A DNA stretch of 64,000 nt from Gammaproteobacteria bacterium (GTDB lineage Bacteria; Pseudomonadota; Gammaproteobacteria; Steroidobacterales; Rariloculaceae), in the NCBI GenBank assembly GCA_022825505.1, contig JAJDWR010000025.1, positions 124,001 through 188,000 of the forward strand, in the 5' to 3' direction. The first letter of the stretch is position 1. Each line of letters starts with the position of its first letter. Below the pieces are notes generated by a model. That model ran no database searches. It saw nothing but the letters and a program-made list of their open reading frames with translations, and had not been told where the DNA came from. The position numbers and the translations under genes are program-made. Below are positions 8,810 to 17,406 of the stretch, piece by piece.

Positions 8810-10207
8810 CTAGCGGATCACCAGTATCCGGTCCTGGGGCGGGTGGAGCCACTCTATGCCTCGTTCCGTGACCATCACGTTTTCTTCGATGGAAATATGA
8901 ATCTTGTAGTCCGGATCATCGTCCGAGGGCGAAAAGATCCGGTACTCGAATGACAGGAAGGCGTTGGGCCTGACCTCGTATGCGGTCAGCCCCGGCCACA
9001 GCGCGAACAGGCCAGCCGTCACGTCGTGGGCGAGATTGCCCATGCCGTGCATGCCGATGTTGACCTCGACACCGGGCACGTCGCTGGCCTGCTCCAGTTC
9101 CGTGTAGACAAAGCCGGCGTCCCTGACAAGCTGCTTGAGTTCGTCCAGTTGTTCACGGCCGGTCCTGCCGGATCGAACGTGGCCGCGGATGATCTCCCGA
9201 ACCGCCATGGCCGCATCCCAGGCCCTGAGCACATCCGCCGGAGGGGCCGTCTCCCCTTCCGCGAGGACGTAGGCCGTGCGCTTGAGGTCCGTGGCGAAGT
9301 TGTTCCGCTTCAGGCCCCAGTCCACATAGATCTGGTCACCGCGCTGAATGACCCGCTCAAGGCCCTGGTCGGAGAGGCCCTGGTACCCGGATGACTCCGG
9401 CTCCACGAACCTGAGGCCCGGGAACCAGGTCCGCCGCAGGCCCAGGGACTCGCGGTATTCCTCCAGCCAGCGGGCCACGTCGTTGTACGTCGAACGGCCG
9501 GGGACGATCACTTCGTTGGACAGCGCCCGCTCCAGTCCCCGGCGCGTGATATCTCCGATCTTCGACATCTCGACGATTTCGCTCGCCACATGCTCGCCGT
9601 GATAGTCGGTCAGGAGATCCAGCGAGGGCACGAAACGCTCCACGTAGGTCTCACCGAGTTCCCTCGCCAGGAAGTTGTAATCCTTGTGCGACAGGCCGTC
9701 CGCCACATGGACGCCCTCTCCCTGGATGTTTTCCGGAACGATGTTCAGGGCGATTCGCTGTGGATCGCGCTCGAACACGATCGATTGCAACTGGCTCAGT
9801 TCCTCCCTGTCCGGTCCCTCCATGATGGGCGGAAGTGGGTCGTAGGCACCGCAGAGCGCACTGAGGTCGGACGATCCGGGGCCGCCGAGGGTGTAGCGTT
9901 CCACGCGGCCCTCACCGCTGTCGTAGAAGACGTAGATGCCCTGCCCATAGGCGCTTTCGATGCCGAAATCCAGCATCAGGGGTTCGGTCCCGCGGCCGTG
10001 GTCGATGACGATCCACATGTCCACGCCGTTGCGGCGCATGGCCGTGGGCAGCACCAAGTCGAACTTGTCTCTTCGGATGATGCAGGACATCTCCCACTGG
10101 GCCTGGAAGGTTTCCATTGCAGCCTGCGCCCGCACTTCCATGTGGGGAAATACCAGCAGCGCCAGCGCGAGTGGAAGGACTCCCGGAATGACAGTTCGAG
10201 TGTGCAT
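8810..10207 (-). CDS. Exported M24 metallopeptidase-like protein with both metal aspartates (Xaa-Pro aminopeptidase-like)
   Basis: This 465-residue M24 protein has a signal peptide (VLPLALALLVFPHMEVRAQ) and the metal hairpin YVDWGLKRNNFATDLKR with Asp296 and Asp307, spaced 11 apart as in aminopeptidase P. MHGMGNLAHD supplies two histidines, one of which should be the metal His; FLSFEYRIF and ISIEENVMVTERG supply the two glutamates. An active dinuclear metallohydrolase is therefore plausible, cleaving X-Pro or similar bonds in the periplasm; M24 also includes non-peptidases such as creatinase, ectoine hydrolase and DddP, so the substrate is open. It lies 24 bases upstream of an altered paralogue and 140 bases downstream of the TonB-dependent receptor gene. 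Confidence 0.85.
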   Translation of the reverse strand: MHTRTVIPGVLPLALALLVFPHMEVRAQAAMETFQAQWEMSCIIRRDKFDLVLPTAMRRNGVDMWIVIDHGRGTEPLMLDFGIESAYGQGIYVFYDSGEGRVERYTLGGPGSSDLSALCGAYDPLPPIMEGPDREELSQLQSIVFERDPQRIALNIVPENIQGEGVHVADGLSHKDYNFLARELGETYVERFVPSLDLLTDYHGEHVASEIVEMSKIGDITRRGLERALSNEVIVPGRSTYNDVARWLEEYRESLGLRRTWFPGLRFVEPESSGYQGLSDQGLERVIQRGDQIYVDWGLKRNNFATDLKRTAYVLAEGETAPPADVLRAWDAAMAVREIIRGHVRSGRTGREQLDELKQLVRDAGFVYTELEQASDVPGVEVNIGMHGMGNLAHDVTAGLFALWPGLTAYEVRPNAFLSFEYRIFSPSDDDPDYKIHISIEENVMVTERGIEWLHPPQDRILVIR

Positions 10208-10245
10208 GATTCAACCCCTGGTCCCGAGAATGACCGGTCGAGTCA

Positions 10246-10337
10246 ACAGGGTCGCGCCGGATAGCGCGACACCGCTTTTCCCCAAAGGCTGCAATCCGGC
10301 AGAAAACAGGGTCGCCGTGTCCGTGCGCGACGACCCT
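10246..10337 (-). terminator. Intergenic hairpin pair, possible attenuator or terminator
   Basis: Two inverted repeats lie between the receptor gene and the downstream M24 gene: GTCGCGC/GCGCGAC (10251-10257 with 10264-10270, 6-base loop) and AGGGTCG/CGACCCT (10308-10314 with 10331-10337). The decamer ACAGGGTCGC is also directly repeated at 10246 and 10306. No T-tract follows on the - strand, so a classical intrinsic terminator is not shown; partial termination or RNA stability are possible roles. Confidence 0.35.
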
Positions 10338-10347
10338 GCCATCTTCG

Positions 10348-12708
10348 TTACATCCTTGTCCGGAAATTCACGCCGATTGTTCGCGGCCGAAGCACGAAGG
10401 TCTCGAGACGTCCGGTCCAGTCCTCGAACTGGTACGAATGGCCCTCCGTATTGAACGCGTTATTGACGTACACGCCGATTTCCCACTGGTCGTTGGTGAC
10501 GCCCCCGCGGAGATGTGCCAGCGAATACTCGCCGGTCGAGGGCCTGGGAATATTCGGGTCACCGACGAAATTGGCGACGATTTCCCCGGTATACGAGATC
10601 TCTCCGCGAACGAACCCGTTCCAGCCTGCGTTGACCGGGAAGTCGAACATGGCGTACCCATGCATGGTCAAGTCCGGGTGAGCAGGCAAACGATCGCCGA
10701 CCGTAGCGTTCAGGGTAGGCTGTGTGTCGTCCAGCACAAAGTCCAGATAGGACCCGGAAAAGCCCACTTCTACCTGATCGGTTGCCCGGTAGGCCAGGTC
10801 GAACTCGAGCCCATTGCCGGTGGCGGATGCGATGTTCTGGAAGAACTGAGACCAACCGCAATTGTCGCCGACGACGATGATGCCGACCTGAATGTCGGTC
10901 CAGACATTCCTGTAGACCCCTGCATTGAGGGCCAGGCGACCGTCACTGGACTGCATCTTGGCCCCGGCTTCATAGGCCCACATGCTGTCGGAGCCCACGG
11001 GACCGGGCAGGCTGCCGAGTTGGTCAAGGGCCAACTGGGTACAACCCGGCTCGAGGTGAACGGCCTGCCCTCCGGACGCCAGGCGAAATCCTTCCGCGGC
11101 CCTGGCATAGAGAGTGACGTTGTCGTTGACCAGCAGGGAGAGGTTGCCCATGAAGTTGTTGTGTACCTCCGCGTACTCGGGTTCTTCACCGCTGAAATTG
11201 AATGCGGTCCCTTCGCCTTCCGCAACCTGGGCCGTGATCCCGTACCCCTTGGTGTCGTCGGTTCTTCGATAGCCGAGCGTTCCCGTCAACCGATCGTTGA
11301 ACTGGTAGTTCAACTCGCCGTAAAGCGCCATTTCGCCCTCGTCGATAATCTCGATTTCGCGATAGACGCACTCCGGATAGGTGCCTTCGGAAACATCGCC
11401 CTGGTCGCCGAACGGATCCATGTGATTCGGCCCGAACGGCAGAAGCGCTCCCTGCCCCGGTTCGGCCGCGGCGAATCGGTCGCCGCCATTCTCGTAGTTG
11501 ACGTCCAATGAGGCGGTACCGTCATCGTCTATCGCGTAGCAGTCCTTGAACTCCTCCCAGTTCGTCCGGTCCGCGTAGTACAACCCGACAATCCAGTCGA
11601 AACGGCCGAACGCGTCGGGAGCGGAAACCAGCCGAATCTCTTCGGTGAACGAACTGTCATCGCGGCCGCCATAGACGACAAGGCGCAGCGGATCCCACTC
11701 GGAAATTCCCCATTCACTGAGCAGCCAGGTCCTGTCCTGCTGGTAAACGGAAAAGATATCCAGTTGCGAGGTGACGGAACTGAGGGTTGCCCAATCGAGA
11801 TCGACGTTGGCGGTCAGGGAGACCACCTCCGATTTGGCAGACAGTTCCTCGTGCGCCATATTTGTTTGCTCGCGGTCTTTCCAGCGCTGGGTGGTGGCCC
11901 GCGCCTGTCCGTCCTGGATCAGGTCGTCCTTCATGTACATAGCCGTCAGCGAGAAATTTTCAGTCGGGGTCCACATGAGAGACACCCGCCCGCCACTCTG
12001 GTCCCACGCCGACTGGTTGTCGAATCCGAATATCGGGTTGCTGTAGATTCCGGCATTCTCAGCGGAGAAGCCGACTACCCGCAGTGCCAGGGTGTCTTCG
12101 GCAAGCGGAATATTGACCATCGCGTCGATCCCGTGCGAGGAGCCGGCATCGCTAGTCTGACTCAGGTCGACGGCGACATTGGTCTCAAACTCGCTGGCGT
12201 TCGGCTTGTTGGTGATGTAACGGACGGAGCCTGCAATGGATCCGCCGCCATAGAGGGTGCCCTGGGGGCCTCTGAGTACCTCGACGCGCTCCATGTCGAA
12301 GATACGGGGGTCGAGGTTGGAGAAGTTGCCGGATACCAGGGTTTCGTCCACATAGACACCGGTTGCCGCCTTTTCCTCGGGGCTGGTTTCGACGGCGACG
12401 CCACGGATGATCATGTGCTTCTGATACCCGCCGCCATCGATCAGGCTGAGGGAGGGAATGGAGCGGAAGTAGTTCTCCATGTTGGTGATGCCCAATTGCT
12501 CGATCTGGTCCTGGCCAACGGCGGAGATTGCCATTGGAACGTCCTGCAGGGACATCTCCCGCCTCGTTGCGGTGACGATGACTTCCTCGAGCATTCCGTC
12601 CGCAGCGTCGTCGTCCTGGGCCCATGCCGATTGGGAAGCACCCCAAGAAACGACGATCGTCAAAGGAAGTGCTGCGAGAATTCGTATGAAGTGTCGGGTC
12701 CCGGCCAT
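10348..12708 (-). CDS. TonB-dependent outer-membrane receptor
   Basis: The mature protein starts after a signal peptide (LAALPLTIVVSWGASQSAWAQ). Next come a TonB-box-like segment EEVIVTATRRE, a plug domain (to about residue 170, with RVEVLRGPQGTLYGGGSIAG) and a 22-strand-type barrel that ends in an aromatic-flanked strand (GVNFRTRM). The total is 786 residues. It should import a bulky or scarce substrate across the outer membrane using TonB energy. It sits between a sodium symporter and M24 proteins, so a peptide or related nutrient is a better guess than iron, though this is inference. The start at ATG 12708 is chosen because GGAGGAGAA lies just upstream (12712-12720, reverse strand); an in-frame ATG at 12747 would add 13 residues without a signal-like character. 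Confidence 0.9.
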   Translation of the reverse strand: MAGTRHFIRILAALPLTIVVSWGASQSAWAQDDDAADGMLEEVIVTATRREMSLQDVPMAISAVGQDQIEQLGITNMENYFRSIPSLSLIDGGGYQKHMIIRGVAVETSPEEKAATGVYVDETLVSGNFSNLDPRIFDMERVEVLRGPQGTLYGGGSIAGSVRYITNKPNASEFETNVAVDLSQTSDAGSSHGIDAMVNIPLAEDTLALRVVGFSAENAGIYSNPIFGFDNQSAWDQSGGRVSLMWTPTENFSLTAMYMKDDLIQDGQARATTQRWKDREQTNMAHEELSAKSEVVSLTANVDLDWATLSSVTSQLDIFSVYQQDRTWLLSEWGISEWDPLRLVVYGGRDDSSFTEEIRLVSAPDAFGRFDWIVGLYYADRTNWEEFKDCYAIDDDGTASLDVNYENGGDRFAAAEPGQGALLPFGPNHMDPFGDQGDVSEGTYPECVYREIEIIDEGEMALYGELNYQFNDRLTGTLGYRRTDDTKGYGITAQVAEGEGTAFNFSGEEPEYAEVHNNFMGNLSLLVNDNVTLYARAAEGFRLASGGQAVHLEPGCTQLALDQLGSLPGPVGSDSMWAYEAGAKMQSSDGRLALNAGVYRNVWTDIQVGIIVVGDNCGWSQFFQNIASATGNGLEFDLAYRATDQVEVGFSGSYLDFVLDDTQPTLNATVGDRLPAHPDLTMHGYAMFDFPVNAGWNGFVRGEISYTGEIVANFVGDPNIPRPSTGEYSLAHLRGGVTNDQWEIGVYVNNAFNTEGHSYQFEDWTGRLETFVLRPRTIGVNFRTRM

Positions 12709-12717
12709 TGTTCTCCT

Positions 12718-12808
12718 CCGTACAAATTTGGGAAGGGCGTGTGTCACCTCGGCTTGTTGCGAGTTTCCAACTGCCCGCCAACAATTGTATATTTTATTCT
12801 TTGTACGG
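12718..12808 (-). promoter_or_regulatory. Regulatory region of the receptor gene: 9-bp inverted repeat and TATACAAT box
   Basis: CCGTACAAA at 12718-12726 is the exact reverse complement of TTTGTACGG at 12800-12808. Between them the AT-rich stretch contains the octamer TATACAAT on the - strand (12784-12791). The same octamer occurs twice in the divergent region at 17363-17377. The base composition is markedly lower in GC than its surroundings, as expected for a promoter. Assignment of the box to a regulator is inference. Confidence 0.4.
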
Positions 12809-12853
12809 TAAACAGGCGACGCAGCGTTCGGCCCGAGCCGGGCTCTGTTGCAA

Positions 12854-14572
12854 TCAGGCGATAATCCAGGCGAAAAACCAGATCAGCCCGGCCACCAGCC
12901 CCGAACAGACGAGGAACCCGACAACACTCGAAACCGAGGGCTTCATTACCTCGAGACCGGGCAGGTCGATCAGCGGGTCCCGTGGCGCAGGCTCGACGCC
13001 CTCCGGAAGCGTCAGCGGCGCGACCTCGGGTTCATCCGTTGCCACCGGCGTGCGCAGGGTGGCGTAGATGCTGTCCAGTCTTTCGTCCGATGGAGGCGTG
13101 GTGAAAAGGCTGACGACCACCATCGCCACCGCGGCGACCGACAGGTAGATCAGCATCTGCCAGGGCAGCGAAAGCACGCCGCCGATCATCATGTTTTCTG
13201 GCAACAGGTGCCCGAAGCGGCCATTGAAATCCCAGAGCGTGACGCCGGCCACCTGGACCGTGCTGGTAGCGAACCACGTCGCAAATCCCGCGAGCGTTGA
13301 GGCCCAGGCGGCGGCCGCGGTCGCCCGGCGCCAGAAGAAGCTGAACCACATGGACACGCCCATCATGGCCTGCACGATCCAGACCAGTTCCAGCCCGTCC
13401 ACCACGCTCGGCAATGCGAACGCGAGCAGGATGCCGCCCGCCACCACGGCGATGGAAGCCAGCCGGCCTACAAGCACGTAGTGTTTTTCGGATCGGTCCG
13501 GGCGGATAAGGGGGCGGTAGATGTTCTCGGTGAACAGGGCCGCCGAACAGACCATGAAGGCATCGCAGGAACTCATCACCGCGGCCAGAACCGAGGCGAT
13601 GAACAGGCCCACAAGCCCGGGCGCGATGCCGGGCAGCAGATCCCGGGCCATGGTGCCCCAGACCAGGTCCTCGTGGAGCGGGGTGTTCATGTACATGCCC
13701 ACGCCGCACAGTGCAGTGAGCACCCAGGCCATGGTGCAGAAGCGCTTCAGAAGCATTCCGCCGACCAGACCGACCCGAGCTTCATTGTCGGTTCGCCCGG
13801 CGCCGCACATCTGCATGGAGTGGGGCGTGGTGACCCAGCCGATGAGCGCGTTGAGGAAGATCATGATGACGTAGAAGAGCCCCAGTTGCTCGGTGCCGGG
13901 CGCATCGGAAATGAGTTCGAAGAACGACGGATCGTCGATCGTGACGCGCAGTCCGTCCAGTCCGCCCACGGCCTGGAGTGCGAACGGCAGTATCAGGAAG
14001 GACAGTGCGACGGTGAGGATGCCCTGGATGAAGTCCGTGATGACGGCCGCGGTCAGTCCGCCGGCGACACCGTAGATCACGAACAGTACCGTCATTCCGT
14101 AGATCGCCACGCCTTCGCTGATCGCCCCGCCCGTAACGGCAGTCACCATGGCGCCGCAGGCCTTGAGCATGACCCCGATCAGCACGGCCAGGCCGAGAAT
14201 GCCGACGATGGCGAACAGCACGGCCACGCTCTGGTTGTACCGGGCATGAAGGTAGTCGGCGGTAGTGACCGCCCGCATTCGCCGGAAGAGCGGCGCCAGC
14301 AGCCAGTAGACGGGCGTGGCGAAGATCCACAACCACTGGTACCAGATGCCCGATGCGCCCACCGTGTAGGTCTTGGCGACAGTGGTGACGGCCTGATCGG
14401 TGCTCGTGCCGGTACCGAAGGTGAACATGGTCATCATCCACTTGCCGAACTTGCGTTCGCCCATGAAGAACGTGGATGCGCTGGATACCCGCCGGGCAGT
14501 CAGCGTGCCGATCACCGTCACGCCGATCAGGTAGACGCCAAGCGTGATGTAGTCGATGGTCCAGTCGTACAT
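12854..14572 (-). CDS. Sodium:solute symporter (SSS family, PutP-like)
   Basis: This is a 572-residue integral membrane protein with about 13 hydrophobic segments in the order expected for the SSS family. It starts with WTIDYITLGVYLIGVTVIG; the motif GERKFGKWMMTMFTFGTGTS corresponds to the conserved first-helix sodium/substrate region. The C-terminal tail (about residues 500-545) is cytoplasmic and acidic. The family imports proline, pantothenate, sugars, organic acids and similar solutes with Na+. The setting, between prolidase-fold proteins and near a proline racemase-family enzyme, favours an amino acid or small imino compound, but the family is too broad for a firm substrate call. It lies 35 bases downstream of an M24 gene on the same strand. 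Confidence 0.88.
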   Translation of the reverse strand: MYDWTIDYITLGVYLIGVTVIGTLTARRVSSASTFFMGERKFGKWMMTMFTFGTGTSTDQAVTTVAKTYTVGASGIWYQWLWIFATPVYWLLAPLFRRMRAVTTADYLHARYNQSVAVLFAIVGILGLAVLIGVMLKACGAMVTAVTGGAISEGVAIYGMTVLFVIYGVAGGLTAAVITDFIQGILTVALSFLILPFALQAVGGLDGLRVTIDDPSFFELISDAPGTEQLGLFYVIMIFLNALIGWVTTPHSMQMCGAGRTDNEARVGLVGGMLLKRFCTMAWVLTALCGVGMYMNTPLHEDLVWGTMARDLLPGIAPGLVGLFIASVLAAVMSSCDAFMVCSAALFTENIYRPLIRPDRSEKHYVLVGRLASIAVVAGGILLAFALPSVVDGLELVWIVQAMMGVSMWFSFFWRRATAAAAWASTLAGFATWFATSTVQVAGVTLWDFNGRFGHLLPENMMIGGVLSLPWQMLIYLSVAAVAMVVVSLFTTPPSDERLDSIYATLRTPVATDEPEVAPLTLPEGVEPAPRDPLIDLPGLEVMKPSVSSVVGFLVCSGLVAGLIWFFAWIIA

Positions 14573-14607
14573 TCGGTACCCGAATCGTCAGCCCACGTTC
14601 GCCTGCG

Positions 14608-15912
14608 CTACCGGATGATGCGCATGCCCTGATCCGGCGGATAGGGAAATTCGATGCCGCGGGGCGTGACGATGGCGCCGTCGTGGAAGGCGATGTAAAG
14701 GTGTTTCCCCGGCCCCCACTCCGGGACGGGCATGTGCACCATGTACTCCAGTGTAAAGCTGTGGAACAGCGGCAGGCGCATGTCCCGTTGCCAGTCGTCG
14801 CCCAGGGGCGAGATCCTCGGTGCGTCCATGTCCCGCCGGCCCTGGGCGTGCAGGTCCAGGTGCACCTGGGTCTTCTCGGGATCGAGGCTCGGATCGTATT
14901 GATCGCTGTCGATGTACAGGAAGCCGGCCTCCTCCAGCTTGTCGCTCAGCAACTGGAGCGTTTCGCCCGCGGTCGGGCCGATGCGGATGTTGGCGCGGAG
15001 AATCTCCCGCACGTCCATCGCCTCGCTCCAGATTTTCTGCACCCGCGGCGGCAACCCGGTTTCGCCTTCCTGCAACACGTAGCCGTTGCCGCCCAGGTCC
15101 GCAACGAAAAGGCCCTCGCCGGTACCGTTGAGAATCGTGATGATGTCGCCGGGCTGAACGGCGTAGTCATTGCCGTTGTTCTCGTTGCCGTCCGGGTCCC
15201 TGACGAAGACGTTGCCGTCGATCTCGGCCAGCGTCGTCACCCCCACCTCGATCTTGGCGAACTCCTCGTCGATCACGTCAGTGGTAATCATGCCGAAGTA
15301 ACCGGCCAGCGCTATCTGGCCGACCACGATGCCCGCCAGGAAGTCGCCGATCACATGCTCCGCGGAGACAATTCGGCCGGCGTACTCCTCGCCGAGTGCG
15401 TCGACCAGGATCCCGTAATCGGTGTGCGAGATGCCGTCGGCCAGGGCGTTGATCCCGGAGAAGTTGACGGCGATCCGTCCGGGGTTCCGGGCCGCAACAA
15501 ACTCGCCGATCACCCCCGGCCAACCCGGGTCCCCTTCGAAGGCTTCTTCGCCCGGCTCCAGGATGTCGTAGGTATCGTCCCCCCACAGCGCCTCGTCCGT
15601 GTAGCCCAGGATGGCCCGCTCGATCCGGTCGCCGCCCCGGTCGGTGAAGACGAAGGCCCCGGACTGCCCGCCGAGTTCCCTTGCCATCCCGTCGGGATTC
15701 CGGTCCCGGATCACGTGTATCCACATGTCCACGCCGTTGTCGCGCATGGCCTGGGGCAGAACGTGATCGAACTTGTCCCGGCGGATCTGCTTGCGCATGA
15801 GCTCAAGGGTCGAGTCGCTCAGTTCCTGCGCTTCGGACGCGGCGGGAATCCCTGCCGCACCGGCAACAAGAGCCCAGATCAGGATGGGTACCGAAAGCAA
15901 TTTTTTGTTCAT
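14608..15912 (-). CDS. Exported M24-fold protein with one substituted metal aspartate (Leu261)
   Basis: This is a 434-residue paralogue from ATG 15912, chosen because MNKKLLSVPILIWALVAGAAG forms a clean signal peptide; ATG 15927 is five codons upstream. The N-terminal domain shares FDHVLPQAMRDNGVDMWIH with its neighbours. The metal hairpin has full length, but the first aspartate is Leu261 (ITILNGTGEG) while Asp272 is kept. The final Glu is His (IAFHDGA). TQVHLDLHAQGRRD and VHMPVPEWGPGKH match the other altered copies. It thus looks like an intermediate between the intact and hairpin-deleted types. The upstream gene is the intact copy at 15941-17281 (28-base gap), the downstream gene a sodium symporter. 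Confidence 0.82.
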   Translation of the reverse strand: MNKKLLSVPILIWALVAGAAGIPAASEAQELSDSTLELMRKQIRRDKFDHVLPQAMRDNGVDMWIHVIRDRNPDGMARELGGQSGAFVFTDRGGDRIERAILGYTDEALWGDDTYDILEPGEEAFEGDPGWPGVIGEFVAARNPGRIAVNFSGINALADGISHTDYGILVDALGEEYAGRIVSAEHVIGDFLAGIVVGQIALAGYFGMITTDVIDEEFAKIEVGVTTLAEIDGNVFVRDPDGNENNGNDYAVQPGDIITILNGTGEGLFVADLGGNGYVLQEGETGLPPRVQKIWSEAMDVREILRANIRIGPTAGETLQLLSDKLEEAGFLYIDSDQYDPSLDPEKTQVHLDLHAQGRRDMDAPRISPLGDDWQRDMRLPLFHSFTLEYMVHMPVPEWGPGKHLYIAFHDGAIVTPRGIEFPYPPDQGMRIIR

Positions 15913-15940
15913 ATTCCAGACCTGCAAGCCGAGAGCCCGA

Positions 15941-17281
15941 TCAGCGAATGACGAGCACCTTTTCCTGGGGTGGATACAGCCACTCGATGCCCCGCTCGGT
16001 GACCACCACGTTTTCCTCGACGTTCACCGGGATCTTGACGCCGTTCCATTCTTCCGCCGGCGTAAAGACGATGAACTCCAGCGAAAGGATCAGATCGGGC
16101 CGGACCATGTATCTGGTTCTCTCCGGAAAGATCTCGAACAGGTTGGCGGCCATGTCGTGGCCGATGTTGCCCGCCGCGTGCATGCCCACGTTCACTTCGA
16201 TGCCCTCGACGTCGCTGGCCCGCTCCGCTTCCGTGTAGACGTAACCCGCGTCCTGGATGATCTGCTTGAGCTCGTCCAGCTGCTCCCGTCCGGTGCGGCC
16301 GGGCTTTACGAACTTGCGAATGATCTCGCGGACTTTCTTCGATTCATTGAAAGCGTTGAGTACACCCGGCGGCGCCTCCGTCTCTCCATCCCGGAGCACG
16401 TAGGCGAACCGCTTGAGGTCGGTGGTGTAGTTGTTACGGTCGGCTCCCCAGTCGATCTGCAGCACATCGCCGCGCTGGATGACCCGCTCGGTATTGCCGA
16501 TTTCGCCGCCGTCCGGGAGGTGGGTATAGGTCGTGGGGTACCAGGCACGCAGCAGTCCCATGGCCGCCGCCTGCTCCTCCAGCCACCGCGAGACATCGTT
16601 GTGCGTCGTAATGCCCGGCGTAATGACCTCGTTGGACAGGGCCCGCTCTTCAAGATGCGCGGTAATGGCACCGATCTTCGAGAACTCGATGATCTCGCTC
16701 GCCACCCGCTCCCCGTGAAAATCCGCGATCAGGTGCTGAGCCGAGACGAAGCGGTCCGCAAAAACCGGGCCCAGTTCGCTCTCGAGAAACCTGAAGTCCG
16801 TGTGGGTCAGCCCATCGGCGACGTGCAGGCCTTCGGATTCGTAGGGAACGGCCAGGTAGTTCAGCCCGATTGCCTGGGGATCCCGCTCCTCGACGATGGC
16901 CTGCAGTTCATCCATATCCCCGAAGTAGTCGTAGGCGGCGCACTCCTCCGCCAGGTCGGTCTCGCCGCCCAACTGTAAGCGCTCGATGCGATCGCCCCCG
17001 TTGTCATGAAACACGTAGATGATCTGGCCGTTGACCGTATCGATCCCGAAGTCTCTTGCCATGGGCTGCGTGCCCCGCCCCCGGTCGGTGACGATCCACA
17101 TGTCGATGGCGTTGCGGCGCATGGCGCCAGGCAGCACGTAGTCGAACCTGTCATGACGGATCATGCAGGAGGTCCGCCACTGCCAGCGGGCATCATCCGC
17201 GGTGACGCCCTGTGCGCCGGCGCCCGTCGGCACGCAGCACAGGCTTGCGGAGAGAAGAGCCAGGGGAATGGGTGCGCGCAT
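15941..17281 (-). CDS. Exported M24 metallopeptidase-like protein with both metal aspartates
   Basis: This 446-residue protein is the first gene of the - strand series. The signal peptide is IPLALLSASLCCVPTGAGAQ. The metal hairpin QIDWGADRNNYTTDLKR carries Asp277 and Asp288 with the expected spacing; MHAAGNIGHD, LILSLEFIVF and VNVEENVVVTERG supply the His and two Glu positions. It is the closest relative of the copy at 8810-10207 and is probably a genuine periplasmic metallohydrolase of the aminopeptidase P type or a functionally diverged M24 enzyme. Its promoter should lie in the 125-base gap shared with the divergent gene at 17407. Confidence 0.85.
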   Translation of the reverse strand: MRAPIPLALLSASLCCVPTGAGAQGVTADDARWQWRTSCMIRHDRFDYVLPGAMRRNAIDMWIVTDRGRGTQPMARDFGIDTVNGQIIYVFHDNGGDRIERLQLGGETDLAEECAAYDYFGDMDELQAIVEERDPQAIGLNYLAVPYESEGLHVADGLTHTDFRFLESELGPVFADRFVSAQHLIADFHGERVASEIIEFSKIGAITAHLEERALSNEVITPGITTHNDVSRWLEEQAAAMGLLRAWYPTTYTHLPDGGEIGNTERVIQRGDVLQIDWGADRNNYTTDLKRFAYVLRDGETEAPPGVLNAFNESKKVREIIRKFVKPGRTGREQLDELKQIIQDAGYVYTEAERASDVEGIEVNVGMHAAGNIGHDMAANLFEIFPERTRYMVRPDLILSLEFIVFTPAEEWNGVKIPVNVEENVVVTERGIEWLYPPQEKVLVIR

Positions 17282-17362
17282 GATTGTGCTCCTGTTATCC
17301 GTAGCGGCGACTCATCTCGGCGACGGGCTCGCGCACGAGTTTCCCGAGCAGCGCCGGCTCCA

Positions 17363-17377
17363 TATACAATATACAAT
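17363..17377 (+). promoter_or_regulatory. Overlapping TATACAAT direct repeat in a divergent promoter region
   Basis: TATACAAT occurs at 17363-17370 and 17370-17377, sharing one base, in the only intergenic space between the M24/receptor operon (-) and the NicX/M29-like operon (+). It resembles a -10 element for the + direction. The same octamer is found upstream of the receptor gene (12784-12791). It could be a promoter element, or a half-site for a regulator such as the GntR protein at the window's left edge, since FCD-type GntR operators are often AT-rich short palindromes; that link is inference. Confidence 0.4.
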
Positions 17378-17406
17378 AGCGGCGAGACTGGAAGGGAATC
17401 CCGCCA

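Noticed and set aside
4533..10207. Assignment of the M24 proteins as DMSP lyase DddP, ectoine hydrolase or creatinase.
   Set aside because: These are also M24-fold enzymes, but none of their partner genes is present and four copies here lack the metal site, so no specific substrate can be claimed.
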